A DNA stretch of 64,000 bases from Glossina fuscipes (taxonomy: Eukaryota; Arthropoda; Insecta; Diptera; Glossinidae), in the NCBI RefSeq assembly GCF_014805625.2, contig NW_023998431.1:3628747-3692746 (forward strand), in the 5' to 3' direction. This document shows positions 38,996 through 50,375 of the stretch, one piece after another. A model generated the notes under the pieces. The model did no database searches. It was not told the origin of the DNA and saw nothing but the letters and a program-made list of their open reading frames with translations. Numbering within the stretch: position 1 is the stretch's first letter; every line of letters begins with the position of its first letter. The position numbers were made by a program, and so were the translations under genes.

Positions 38996-39046
38996 ATGAA
39001 AATGAAAATGAAAATGAAAAATGAGGAATGAGGAATGAGGAATGAA
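38996..39046. repeat. ATGAAA/ATGAGG short tandem repeat
   Basis: Tandem ATGAAA units change into three ATGAGGA units. Non-coding. Confidence 0.9.
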
Positions 39047-39479
39047 ATTTTGAATTTATAGCGATTATCAATTTATATGAAAGAAATTATTACACAATAT
39101 AGTTAAGGATATTTGCAACTTATGAAAATCCAATTAGTGTAAAAATTGAAAATACGTTTGGTTATATTAATATTCTTTGATATCAGGGAAGAAAGCTTCC
39201 TTCTCAATGTAATATATGCTTGAAGTTTTACAACAGCACCACCAACAGCAACAACAAAAATGTTGATATAATTTCCTTTAAATTTAATTAAATTGATCAA
39301 AATTCATCTTGTTACATATATGAATCGATCCTTTAAATATGTTATGAGATTTTATTCATTCATCCGTTTCCAATACCATATACCTAGTGCCTGACTTAAA
39401 CATTTGTTTAACATTTTCACTTATTATTGTCTTTTCCTTTTTTATTTGTTTATTTATTTATTTGCTTTTCGACTTTCAG

Positions 39480-39606
39480 GCTGAGATATGGAGTGTTTTT
39501 ATAGCGATTTTACGCAAAAGTGTACGTAACTTGCAAGCTTGCACCGATGTCGGTCTTATCGAGCACGTACTAGTACGTTTGCAACGGTCCGAAACCGTTG
39601 TTGCTG
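39480..39606 (+). CDS. rg: rugose/neurobeachin internal exon (42 codons plus 1 base)
   Basis: It encodes [20 protein letters not shown] then [20 protein letters not shown] and VA plus the first base of Asp. Vertebrate neurobeachin has [20 protein letters not shown] at this site, so identity is clear. It belongs to the N-terminal helical repeat region of the scaffold. The acceptor is CGACTTTCAG at 39479 and the donor GTAAGT at 39607. It enters in phase 0 and leaves in phase 1, which fits the exon at 59203 exactly. The exon sits between two copies of an unidentified repeat in opposite orientations (26980 and 42172). Confidence 0.95.
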
Positions 39607-39895
39607 GTAAGTATTTGCATACATTTAATTTTTTTTTATTTATATTAAAAAAAAGAAAAGAAATCATTTTAAATTCTATGTATATTGATGAACACCCTAT
39701 GAATGATTAATTTGCTTAATGTATTTGGTCAAAATAAGTAAATAAAATGAATGGACGGGCGATTTCGTTTAAACCATACAATAAAAATATCATTAAAAAA
39801 TTTCTATGTCTAAATGTAGGCAATGAATATTCATTAATTTTCGTTTCCATTTAAGTTCATTTAAATTTCCTAATTGATTTTGCTTACATATATTG

Positions 39896-39928
<33 letters not shown>
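39896..39928. repeat. (CT)n microsatellite
   Basis: CT dinucleotide run about 300 bases downstream of the exon donor. Confidence 0.95.
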
Positions 39929-40573
39929 ATTTCTTAAAAAGTCAATAACCTAAATATTCTCGCTACCATTATCTTCATCAAACCTTTTAGATCCTTTTAC
40001 TTAGGTGTCAAAGTGTGCGTGGGTGGGTTTATATGCGCCACTTATATGACAATGTCAAAGCAAACATAATGTGTTTTCTTTTGAAAACAAGACTTACTTA
40101 TATATATATATTTACATACTTGTATTCTTTACATTGAGACGTGACGTCTTGCAAAGGACCATGACACTCTCAAGCAATAGCGACCATAACAGCAATAATA
40201 ACAAAAACAACAAGATGAACAATAATAAAATGCTCAGCAAGTATATAATATGCACGTCAACACAAAATGTCTGCATAATTGAATTAACTGACAATTGACA
40301 ACCGAAACCTATTGAGCTTAATGATGCTGTCGTCTCCATTTAAATTGAATGCGGCACGTTAATAAGTGTCATGACCCTCAATTGAAGGAAATGAATGTAC
40401 GATAGAAAATAAAACAAAAACATAAAATAGTAAACGATAGTAGTAGTGTCTGATTATATAAAGATTTCATGCAAAGTTATAATTATATAAAATTTTTTAC
40501 CTGATGCAAAGCAAGCGATAAACATTTTATATATACACGTATGCATAAAGAGACCGGATTACACTTTTGTATC

Positions 40574-40606
40574 ATACTGTTCGTACTGTTCATACTGTTC
40601 ACACTG
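40574..40606. repeat. 9-bp tandem repeat
   Basis: Three and a half units of the 9-mer ATACTGTTC, with variants GTACTGTTC and ACACTGGCT. Confidence 0.85.
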
Positions 40607-40863
40607 GCTGGCACAAACAATCTCCACTGTGTGCGTATCTCTATATTACTATTTTTTTTTTTTTTTTTTATTACATTCTAATTAGACGTCAACTCATTAA
40701 ATGCGAGATGCTTTTCTATTATTCTCTTTCGGTTTTTTCACATGCTGCCAGACACGTAACTTAAGAAATTATGGTAATTCGTTGTTGTGTTATATATGTA
40801 TAGGTGCAATTTTTTTGAGATTAAATCAAGAGTTCATTAGGTGTATACATGTACAAAAAAAGA

Positions 40864-40892
40864 TAAATAAATAAATAAATAAATAAATAAAT
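40864..40892. repeat. (AAAT)n microsatellite
   Basis: About seven TAAA tetranucleotide units. Confidence 0.95.
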
Positions 40893-41314
40893 TAAAATAA
40901 AGTTTTCGGAAAGAAGAGAATTTAAATGCAAATAATAATATCGAAAAAGAGAGTAAAGTACGTTTTTATTCGAGAAAAGAATACCTTTTATTAAAAAAGT
41001 ATTATTATTTATTATTAAATGAAAAGCCTCATTGTAGTAAGTAGCTATCCAAGGGGCATTGACTTGCTATGTTAAGCAAATTAAATTAAAATGCTACGAG
41101 TGAGTAGTACATTTAAATGAATCGTGGATATCTGCTACCTTCACTTGGCATCTTTTCGTATACAGCTTCAAGAAATACTCATCTCAAATCATAGATCTAA
41201 TTAATTCTGTGTTATTGTTACTGATGTACAGACTACTGAAGATGCTTTCAAACTTTAACTTGTACTACGGACTTAGATCAGTGGCATTTATTGGTGAAAA
41301 TGATAAGTAATGCC

Positions 41315-41885
41315 ATGTATTAACATACGACGAAAACTGGATCTACTACGACAATTCCAAGAGGAAAAAGTCATGAGTTAGTCCACGAGAGCCAGTCACA
41401 TCGACGCATTCAGTCTTACTTATAGTGTATTACGAGCTGTCGAAACCGAATTAAACTGTTACTGGAGACGTCTACCGACGTCAATTCGGTAAATTAATTG
41501 AGATATTGTTGCAAAACGACCAGCAATAGCGGCTAACAGACGTTATGTCATCCTTTCGCGTGACTACACTCGGACGAACGTTGCAAGAATAGTCAATGAT
41601 ACAGTATTGCAGCTCGAATGCGAAGTTTTGCCGCACTACGCTTAATCATCAGACATAGCATCTTCTGATTACCACTTGTGCCGTTCGCAAGTGCCTTACC
41701 TGGCAGGCAATTTCGCAATGCTGCAAAAGTGCGAAAATGGGTCGTTTATTGGCTTGCTGCCGAATCAATCTTTCGACACGATACCGTCATCTTGCCAGAA
41801 TGATGGAAAAAAGTGTGAAAAAATGCCGAAAAATATTTTAATTGAATTCCGCCATTTTTCCTCAATAAATGCGTTTTTCAAGTGA
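41315..41885 (+). mobile_element. Decayed mariner catalytic-domain relic
   Basis: The order of transposase blocks is clear in shifting plus-strand frames: TYDENWIYYDNSKRKKS, where the family has TGDEKWIxYDNxKRKxSW; SPREPVTST; VYYELSKPN; NVARIVNDTVLQLECEVLPH; SSDIASSDYHLCRS, matching SPDIAPSDYHLFRS; and near 41780 FRHDTVILPE then WKKV. The first catalytic Asp survives only as TYDE, the second (HxDNARPH) has become RDYTRTN, and stops are frequent. The element is inactive and from a different subfamily than the one at 50191. Confidence 0.8.
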
Positions 41886-42171
41886 CAAAATGATCGGAAT
41901 ACAATGCAAACACCTATTACAATTAAATTCTAACGATGTGCAAATCAGCGGACAAGGTCCAAATCGGCTGACAACCTATTTTGTTTATGATCTTGGAGGC
42001 GTGTTTGTAAGGGTTACGAACAGAATAACAACATTACCATGTAAAAAGTGTAAAAAGGAGTGAATTGGCAAGAAACCAATTTCGGTACTCTCTTAAATAT
42101 TTTTCTTCCTTCTCGAACTCTTTAAACAATTATAAGAAAATTTTGCTTTTTCACTTTACTACATTTTTCGC

Positions 42172-42777
42172 AAATTCTGTTTATAAGTGCTGCCTTTACG
42201 AAACTATTATAAACACTTTAATCGAAAGTTTTCGTGATATGATGAAGGACACAAACACATTTTAAATATAACCGCCAAACTTTAATAGGGGAATAGTGCG
42301 TTGCATTTGTGCGCTTGAAAAATCTCCTTCGATAAAATCTATTCCTATTAAACCTGGACTCTTTTCATGCCTAATAGTACTGTGTTAACTAACAAATATA
42401 AAAAAAAAACATTACCGTGTCGAAAATCCATGCTTACTTACCTCCATCAATCGATAAATTTAGATATGAGAACACGTTTCTTAATTGATTCTCAACAAAG
42501 TGGTTTTAGTTGGTCGTTTGCAGCTGAAGGCATAAAAACTTAGCAAGAAGAAGGGGAAGCAAAATGTTCCGACCTCACAGGATGAGTCTCTTTTTCCTAC
42601 TTTAGAGGCTTTTATTCCATTCGCTTTGGTTCGTCTTGCAGGGCTTCGTTTATTTCATGAGCTTGATCTTTTAATATTTTTAGTTGGACCAGTCGAGCTA
42701 GATTCAGAGGCCACTTATGCTAAATATTCCGCTGCATTACTATAATTCTTCTGTCCGAAAGCGTAATGTACATTCCA
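42172..42777 (-). repeat. Unidentified dispersed repeat, copy 2 of an inverted pair
   Basis: Reverse complement of 26980-27612. The abrupt edge at CGTAATGTACATTCCA near 42777 matches the start of copy 1. Copy 2 lacks about 20 bases present near 27320 in copy 1 and a few more near 27390. The reading frame seen in copy 1 is interrupted here by a stop upstream of the shared LVQLKILKDQ segment. Confidence 0.85.
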
Positions 42778-43194
42778 TCAATAATCGACATTTAATAAAA
42801 GTACACTCTATCTTGAATTCTTTACACCTTGTGTTTGATCTCTTAAAACTCTCTTAAGCCAAACACCTTGTTACTATATAAGCCCTAGACTCGAAGGTAC
42901 GTAGTTCAGTCCATATAAATATAATAAATATACTCTTCTGTTAAGCTTTGTTTGATTTTATTGCTACGTGACCAGACGACTTATAAACGAACGAAGTAAT
43001 TGTCATTTGGCGTAGCCGTGTATTTATAACAATATATTCCGGAAATTATATAAAAAAAAAAAAGGTAAAAAATAAGATGACGTAAGATAAATGCACCATA
43101 CTTTTTCAAATCATTTATATTTCGAAGAAAACGTTAAATCAACCATTAAATCTTTTACGAGAAAACGTTGACTGTGCAAGGAAAGAAAATACCG

Positions 43195-43350
43195 GTACAT
43201 AAATATGAAACCAAAATTCTTGGGTCCAAATAAACATTTATTGTATGAAAATTTGATTCAAAGTATTGCCCATCGCTAACTATACATTTTGCCCAAGTGG
43301 CTGACAATTTTGTGGATGCCAGGTCTTCAAAAATCTTCCTTTTTTTCCGC
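43195..43350 (-). mobile_element. Mariner C-terminal relic
   Basis: The minus strand gives STKLSATWAKCIVSDGQYFE then SNFHTINVYLD. This resembles the mariner C-terminus (KLPERWxKCVASDGxYFE). No catalytic part lies upstream on that strand, so only the tail remains. It could be the displaced end of another relic. Confidence 0.5.
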
Positions 43351-44659
43351 ACACTGCTTATTGACTTGTTTTTTTTCTGTCTTCGTGTAAACGAAAGTGT
43401 TGGTCAAATGAATATCGGTACGGTTAAGCAAGTACATAGCTTGCTCTAGTACTTCTCAGTTGAATACAGTGAGTAGGCTATGTGTGTGGACGGACGGACG
43501 GATGTCATGTTAATGAATGATCTCGTATTGCTTTTTATTTGATATTTCAGCGAAACGTTGAAGTTGATTAATTACTGTTGGTAGCCTTGGGGAAAACCAT
43601 TTCGCCAGAGTTTAGCAGCTAATAAGTGACCGCACTCCCTGGCTCCCATCAAAAGAAAAATCCCCAGGCTATGTGAGGCAAAAAAGGCCAGCCTTCGTAT
43701 CGTTCGGCCAAAGACAAAATGCTATCGGCACTTGCCCTTTATTTGGCACAAATACAAAATCGAAATTTCGTTTTCAAAAAAAAAAAAAGTTTTGCCTGGC
43801 GATATTTATCGCCTTGTGTGTAAGCCAGATCCGCAAGCTATCCATATAGAACACAACTTCGGATAATTATGTCCTCTACGCAAGACCTTAGTGCCATTTA
43901 TGGGCGAATTTCGATATAGGTTTGTACACCTGACATATATATATATATATCAGATTTTTTTTTGTATTAATGAGAAATTAAAAAAATCATATCATAAGCA
44001 AAAATATTATTTAATAATGGAATTAAAAATTTGTAACGCCAAATAGGATGACAAAGTCGAAGAAAAAATTGAAAGAGAGAATAAATCGCAGTAAAAAAAA
44101 AATCTAATTTTTGTTCATCAAAGTAAACGGTCTACACATACATGCATATTCGAAAATTTTATAAGGAAGTTTCTGATTCGCTTCCTATTGACAAACTTTC
44201 AAGTTTCACTTTAAGTTTGATCCAAGCAAACGGACTCTATCCGTATCTTTCAATCGTCCTTCAAAATAAATTTGTGACGTCAGTTTAAAAGTCTTATGAA
44301 TTGGTTAGAATTGCATTAAAAAATCGAGTGGCTGTCGCCACAGGTTACAGTTTATTTTTTTACACTGCAGAAAAGGGAATTTTTTGTTCCTTCGGCAATT
44401 TTGCACAACTGTTTTGAGTGGACACATTAGCTACTCTTATTGACTTAGTTCAGTTAAACTCAACAGAAACAAAAAAAAGATTTTCGTTACAATAAATACT
44501 GTTTTCTTACACAAAAAAAAAAAAAAAAAATTAAAGGCAAAGGAAAGCAAAAATTTTATTTTAATTTTATCGGTGATATCGTTTTCGCGAAGGTTAGAGG
44601 CTGTGCACAATGGCCAGCCTAGATTATAAATAGTAATAAAAAAAAAAAAATACGGTGTT

Positions 44660-45240
44660 TACTTTTATGGCAACGTTTGAACCGCGTATACAAGCGGAAA
44701 AAATGTATCCAACTATATGAAATATAAAGGCACAGGTTCAAGAAGGCATAGAGGTTAAACGTTTGCAAAAAACCATTGCAGAAGTGGAAGCCGCGTTAAA
44801 GCAAAGCACGTGCTATTTGAAAGTCGTGGCTTTACCTAAGATTCTAAAAAATAAAACGAAACACATTTCAGGTGGCATTGTTGGAACAATGGCTAATGAT
44901 TCTGAACTTGTTACAAGTGGCGGACGTATAGTAAAATTTAAATACAACGGGAGTGATGATTTATAGGGACAATCGACTACTAGCGGGGTAGGCGGAGAAA
45001 TGGCGCCAGGTCAACATACAGTTGCTTTTGCAGCGAGACGTAGAAGTGGTAAAGTGTTTGTAATCGGATTGTGAAAATTCTAGCGACATTAGCTTGTACT
45101 TCAAGAGAGGCGAATTAAATAATTTATTGTTGGCTTTTGCAAGACCTAGTAATTCCCTGGTCATTAAACAACGCTATGAAGCACCTGACATAATTGAAAC
45201 GCCTGAGGATGGACGTCAGTGAAGAAGAAAGACATGCAAC
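44660..45240 (+). pseudogene. Unrecognised decayed coding-like segment
   Basis: Codon-like sequence across at least two frames with stops: RLQKTIAEVEAALKQSTCYL, ISGGIVGTMANDSELVTSGG, a stop, GGEMAPGQHTVAFAARRRSG, then after a shift RGELNNLLLAFARPSNSLVI and RYEAPDIIETPEDGR. A nearby frame gives basic RRRRFQRTIRNRSRWKHKK. Composition is less AT-rich than the flanks. I do not recognise the family; the remains of a retroelement Gag-like frame are possible but unproven. Confidence 0.35.
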
Positions 45241-46913
45241 GACGCAGAAGATTTCAAAGAACAATCAGAAATAGATCTCGCTGGAAGCACAAAAAGATCG
45301 CGTTGTCATGAATCCTTCATCATGAGTAATTAGTTAACATATCAAAGAGAAAAATGACTCGTTTTTCAAACCTAATTACGTGCAGTGTTCTCAAGATCGA
45401 AGAAACAGCTTGAAGTCGGTCTTTGTTTGGACAAGGAAATATAAAGAGTTTCAGTAGAATCGATTAATACTGGTGCGTAGTTCAGAGTGCGCAAACGCCA
45501 TAGGTAAGAGTAGAAGGATTCCCAGAAGAAAGCTGAGATTATATGAAATGAATGCATATTGATCTATATTGCGCGTAGATCATCCAATCCCCTGCAAGGA
45601 ATTTAGGAGCAAGTCTAAGCTCATAAAGCAAATATCGAGTTTAATAATTAGGAAAACTTGACATTACAGGGCTAAGCACGAAACCATAATTTTCTTTTCC
45701 ATCTACCAATGTAATCCAATTACTAGAGATTGTCTTCAGAGCCTACAGGAGTTTAGGTAAAAGTTTTGCTTTTAAAGAGATTAACAAAAACCGTCCTTAG
45801 GCGGTTAAACTTCAAGAAGTCACAGAGATATAATATAACTATGATTCAAAATATCTGCAAGAGCTAATAAGTCAAAAGTTCATCAACTTCTTTTTCTCGT
45901 ATACACAAGATATGTAAATTAATTCAATACTCAGCTAAGCCGAATATACAGTAAGTTAAACTTCTGAAAGCTTGTACACTTAATTCTTCAGGCGAAGAGC
46001 AATCAACACTAGGCGCATAATGAAATGGATTACGGGTAGACATAAATCTAATGCACTCACATCATACGCAGTATCGGATTGTCATAATCACACTTTAAAG
46101 ACCACTTCTTCTAAATGAATGAAACTCAGAGTAAGATTGATTTATGTGTAATGTATTCCCATTTGTCGACAATCAAGTGATTTTTTATTTATGTTGTTTA
46201 TGGTTCGTATCACATGGCCATATCTTTCGCAACATTCTCTTGCAGCATATACTGCAGCATAAAGTGAAAATAGTATTGAACTAAACTGCTGTTCTTCACA
46301 AGAAACTCTTGTACTTCTTCTTGGGATATTGGCCTATTTAAGACGCCAATGTTTTCAATTCGATAGCTCTGATAAGATGAATACAGTTTTCCCTTGGCAT
46401 ATCGCTACCCCCATTTATATTTTATGCTATATTTGTGTCTTTAAGATGACCCTACCAATAGAAAATGGTAATTGCATACAAAGCGAAAAGTAAGTCGTCG
46501 TCCCCTCCTATTAATATTTCACTTTCGGATTTACGTGGCTTTTTATTTATGCAATTTATGTTAATGCGATATCAATATATTTCCAGAACGAATATAAATG
46601 TAACCATGTCATGTATTAACTTGGGGTTTGCGTAGCTGGTTCGCGGAATATTACAAAAAAATTAAAAATTTTATTTAAAAATACATTGATCAACGAGCAC
46701 TAATATATGCATATGATCTGATATATGATGATATGATATGATATATGATGTTAATGCTATTGTACTCGTTGTCCGTCCGCTAATTTGTCGCATCATTTTT
46801 CTGTTTTACGTCATTGTCCGTTTCCTGCCTTTCGTTTGTCGCATGTCCGTTAGCCAACGTGTATTTATCAATGTGTCCGTTAAGTCATCACCAGGTATGC
46901 CAACAATTGCTCA

Positions 46914-46915
<2 letters not shown>

Positions 46916-46953
<38 letters not shown>
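46916..46953. repeat. (CA)n microsatellite, 5' side of LINE
   Basis: Nineteen or so CA units directly abutting the first LINE-derived bases. Confidence 0.95.
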
Positions 46954-46955
<2 letters not shown>

Positions 46956-49084
46956 GCTGATGTGAACGCATGGGGAACCGCGTATAAGGTGGTCCTCAAG
47001 AGACTTAAAGGGCACGGCCGGCCACATGTCACGTGCCCTGTCATGCTGTGTAGAATTGTGTCAACACTTTTCCCACATAACCTGCCGTACCTAGCGGTGG
47101 ACTTCTTCGGAAGGGAGCAGGAGCCACCCCCTGTTGTTACCACGGAGGACGTGCTTGCAGCCGGCAAAAAAATTGGCGATAAAAAGGCCCCAGGTCCAGA
47201 TGGAATCCCTAATAAAGCCCTGAAGGCGGCGATTAGGATTAGGCCTGAGATATTTGCCCAGCGTATGCAACAGTGCCGAGACACTGCTGATCCCGAAAGG
47301 TAACAAGCCGCCGGCTGACCCGTCGTCGTACAGGCCTATCTGTCTCCTGGATACGATGGGCAAGCTGCTAGAGTCAGTAGTCTACGAGCGTCTGCTGAGA
47401 GTAGCCAAAGAAAATGGTGCGCTATCTGATAACCAGCACGGCTTCAGAAGGGCGCGGTCGACAATAGACGCCATAAATCACGTAGTGAGGCTGGCGTCCG
47501 ACGCCATAGCCGGGGATAAATGGAAAGGGGGCGACAAAAAATACTGTGCCCTGATTACACTGGACGTTAACAACGCTTTTAACTCGGCGGATTGGGGAGC
47601 TGTCCGCAGGGCTCTTATAAGAACGCGATTCCCAAGGTATCTATTGGACACCATAACGAGTTACTTGTCGAACCGTACGTTGGTGTATGAAAGCGAAAAC
47701 GGCACAGAACAGTATAAAATATCAGCAGGCGTCCCACAAGGGTCAGTTCTTGGCCCTCTTTTGTGGAACATCATGTATGACGATGTCCTGAGGTTGGAGC
47801 TGCCCACCGGCACAACGAGGATTGGATTCGCCGATGATGTGGCGATAGTGGTGGTTGCAAAGCATATTGCCGATATAGAAGCGAAAGCTACCGAGGCAAT
47901 CATGCGTATTAAAGGGTGGCTAAATAAGGTGGGCCTAGAGCTGGCTGAACACAAAACGGAAGTCGTGCTTGTGAGCAGCCGGAAGAAACTAGAGACGTGC
48001 GAGATAAGAATCGGGGACCACATTGTGCAGTCAGTCCCCGCGCTCAAATACCTCGGAGTGATAATTGATCACCGCCTCAACTTCAGGCGACACATCGACT
48101 ACGTGGCGAAGAAAGCGGCAGGCATCCAGACGGCATTGGCAAGGATTATGCCAAACGTGGGGGGTCTGAAAGCAGCTAGAAGAAAGGTCATAGCCACTGT
48201 GGTGACGTCAATCATTATGTACGCGAGCCCAGTATAGGCGGGTGCATTGACTGTAAAGGCGGCACTCCGAAAGTTGGCGGCGATATATCGCCTCAGCGCC
48301 CTGAGGCAGATCTGCGCATTCCGAACTGTGTCGGAGGAGGCGGCGCTAGTGCTGGCTGGCAATCTGCCAGTCGACATCCTGGCCGATGAGATGAGCCGCA
48401 TCTACCAACGGCGTCGCGGCAACGATCTCTCCTCGCTAGTTATAAGAGGCGAGGAACGGATGGTCTCGCTAAGGATTTGGCAATCGAGGTGGGAAAGAAC
48501 GACCCTAACATAAGACGTTGGGTTGACAGACGGCATGGAGAAGTAAACTATTACTTAACCCAGCTTCTGACTGGCCATGGCTGTTTCCGGAAATATCTAC
48601 ACAGATTCGGGCACGACAGTTCGCCTAACTGCCCGGTATGCGAGGATATAGAGGAGGACGCAGAACACGTAATGTCCTACTGCAGCAGGTTCGAGAATGG
48701 GCGGCCTCAAGTGCCACCTAACGAGATAACAAGCGCAATGGTTGGCAGTGCAGCAGCCTGGAACGCCGTAGACGCATTCGCCAGCAATACACTCGTGGAG
48801 TTGCGACGATTGGAGAGACAACGGGTGGAGAGCAGAGGGAGTTGAAGCCGATAGTGCATTCCACTGAGGTCCCACCATCAGGAGCGTGCTAGCGACAACC
48901 AGCCCCCGCGAAGTAATACCTAACGGTGGTCCCGCGGGGGAGAGTGGTAGACGAAGTGTGTGTGGGGGGTAGTTTTTAGTACGTATGCGCCAGGGATGGC
49001 GAATCGTGCATGCTGCTACTAAGACCCAGCAGTATCTTTCGAAGATTTTCTACCTCCACCTCACAGAGCAAAACAAAAAAAAAA
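46954..49084 (+). mobile_element. 5'-truncated R1-clade LINE inserted in a (CA)n array
   Basis: A GC-rich island of 2.1 kb in AT-rich intron. It begins inside ORF2 between the endonuclease and polymerase domains, continues through reverse transcriptase and a C-terminal CxxC...HxxxC motif to a stop at 48843-48845, then about 230 bases of 3' untranslated sequence ending in an A run at 49073-49084. (CA)n lies immediately on both sides, as expected if the element targeted a CA microsatellite. R1-clade families with microsatellite targets (Waldo, Mino) are known; naming this one would need a comparison. The AP endonuclease and ORF1 are missing, so it is dead on arrival. Confidence 0.88.
46957..48845 (+). 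pseudogene. R1-clade LINE ORF2 (reverse transcriptase), broken
   Basis: Four pieces. (1) To 47303: DVNAWGTAYKVVLKRLKG and GDKKAPGPDGIPNKALKAA. (2) 47254-48237: NQHGFRRARSTIDAINHVVR, motif A ALITLDVNNAFNSADWG (Asp near residue 104 of this frame), motif B SAGVPQGSVLGPLLWN and motif C GFADDVAIVVV (residues 191-201). (3) In the same frame after a TAG at 48235-48237 (probably Trp TGG to TAG): AGALTVKAALRKLAAIYRLS. (4) 48477-48845 in another frame: IRRWVDRRHGEVNYYLTQLL, then CPVCEDIEEDAEHVMSYC, the C-terminal zinc-knuckle-like motif of the clade. Two frame changes (near 47270 and 48495) look like small deletions. Confidence 0.9.
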
Positions 49085-49098
49085 CACACCCACACACA

Positions 49099-49149
<51 letters not shown>

Positions 49150-49159
49150 NNNNNNNNNN

Positions 49160-49206
<47 letters not shown>
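49085..49206. repeat. (CA)n microsatellite, 3' side of LINE, with assembly gap
   Basis: CA repeats continue on the 3' side of the LINE and are interrupted by Ns. True length is unknown. His/Thr and Cys/Val open frames here come from the repeat. Confidence 0.95.
49150..49159. other. Assembly gap, 10 Ns
   Basis: Ten Ns within the (CA)n tract. The size is probably nominal, since reads often fail in long dinucleotide repeats. Confidence 0.99.
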
Positions 49207-49209
<3 letters not shown>

Positions 49210-50190
49210 AAACCTTTGTCGCTACCGCGGAACCATTGCATTTGCCTATTCAATAATGTTCACATTTTTTGCTTAAATATTTTGAACTTTGACGAAATTT
49301 CATTTAATACGACCTATAACACACTTGCTCTACACTGCAAGGATTCCTGTAGCATTTTTCCGTTCACGATCTCTAGAAGTATCTTCTTAAGGTCATTAAC
49401 ACGTCGTTGATTTTAATATTCACTTATGCATATTTTTAATTCATACTCTTTTGCGTTAATTTTGCTTAGGCAATTTTTAATTGATTTTACGTTTTGTTTT
49501 GGTTGATCTTGAACAGTAATCGATTAAGTTTTTGAAGGTAATATCACTTTAAATAATTTAAAGTTTTAACCATTTATGTACGTACATATATATATTTATA
49601 TATACATAAATACATGCACTTTTGCTACTTTTGTATTTTTAATATAACTTTTATGTACATAATTTTAATCCGATTTATATATATAGGCTTTTTTGATGTA
49701 ATATTTATGTATAAAGTTTTAATTAATTTTATACACATATGTCTCTATCTGTTTTCACCTTTTAGTCAAGTTTTTTATATAGTTTTTCACCCATTTAGAA
49801 GAATTAAAATTTTTTATAATATTTTATATATATACATATATATGTATTCCTTTAGTAATTTTCACAATTAGTAAATGGAATCGACCGTGCCAGCATCTAC
49901 TGGCGACTCTCCTTTTTTTTAAAGCAAAAAACACACTTGCTCCGACGCACACATCAATCTTCTTAAACTCACTTTTTCTCTCTATCTTATTCCTGTCTTC
50001 TCTCAACTGAAAGTTACGTTTGATCTATCGCTTCGTGTCTAACTCTGCCAACGGTTTAGTAAGCATGGATTATAGTAAGGAAAACCAATTGCATAAAGCC
50101 ATTATATTATATTATACAGACTTTTTTCCGTTTTATAATTACTCTCTTTTCATTTAGTTATTGTAATAAGGAATTATGAAAAGAAAAATA

Positions 50191-50221
50191 TTAGTTTGAG
50201 GAAAACGAAATCCATTATTTT
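50191..50221 (+). repeat. Left terminal inverted repeat of mariner
   Basis: Starts TTAGTTTGAGG directly after the TA target base pair. It differs from the right repeat at two positions within the first nine bases. Confidence 0.93.
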
Positions 50222-50375
50222 TTCGGTAGATGGCTGCACTGATAGATTTCTCGTAAAGTATCGATCAAACAATTTCCGATACTGTACATTTACATACTGT
50301 ACATTTCGCAGTAAAAAAAATTCTTTTGCTGTTTTTTGTTTGGTGCATTCAGTTGTGAGTTACAGCGTGTTAAAA

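Larger units (their letters stand above)
19055..39479 (+). other. rg: rg intron, 20,425 bp
   Basis: Its donor is GTAAGT at 19055 and its acceptor CGACTTTCAG ends at 39479. Listed repeats occupy part of it. I see nothing beyond AT-rich sequence and homopolymer runs in about 19060-22360, 25140-26980, 27620-28110, 28450-30920, 31260-33080, 34130-36280 and 37460-39470. Open frames there, such as those at 26415-26834 and 38260-38664 on the minus strand, are low-complexity and show no homology I recognise. Confidence 0.9.

Noticed and set aside
43804..43819. Palindrome GGCGATATTTATCGCC
   Set aside because: Short dyad with 6-bp arms; expected occasionally by chance and not linked to any other signal.
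46880..47363. Minus-strand open frames across the LINE start
   Set aside because: Antisense shadows of the LINE reverse transcriptase frame and the (CA)n repeat.
47661..48401. Minus-strand open frames of 128 and 100 codons
   Set aside because: Antisense of the LINE reverse transcriptase; GC-rich coding DNA often leaves the opposite strand open.
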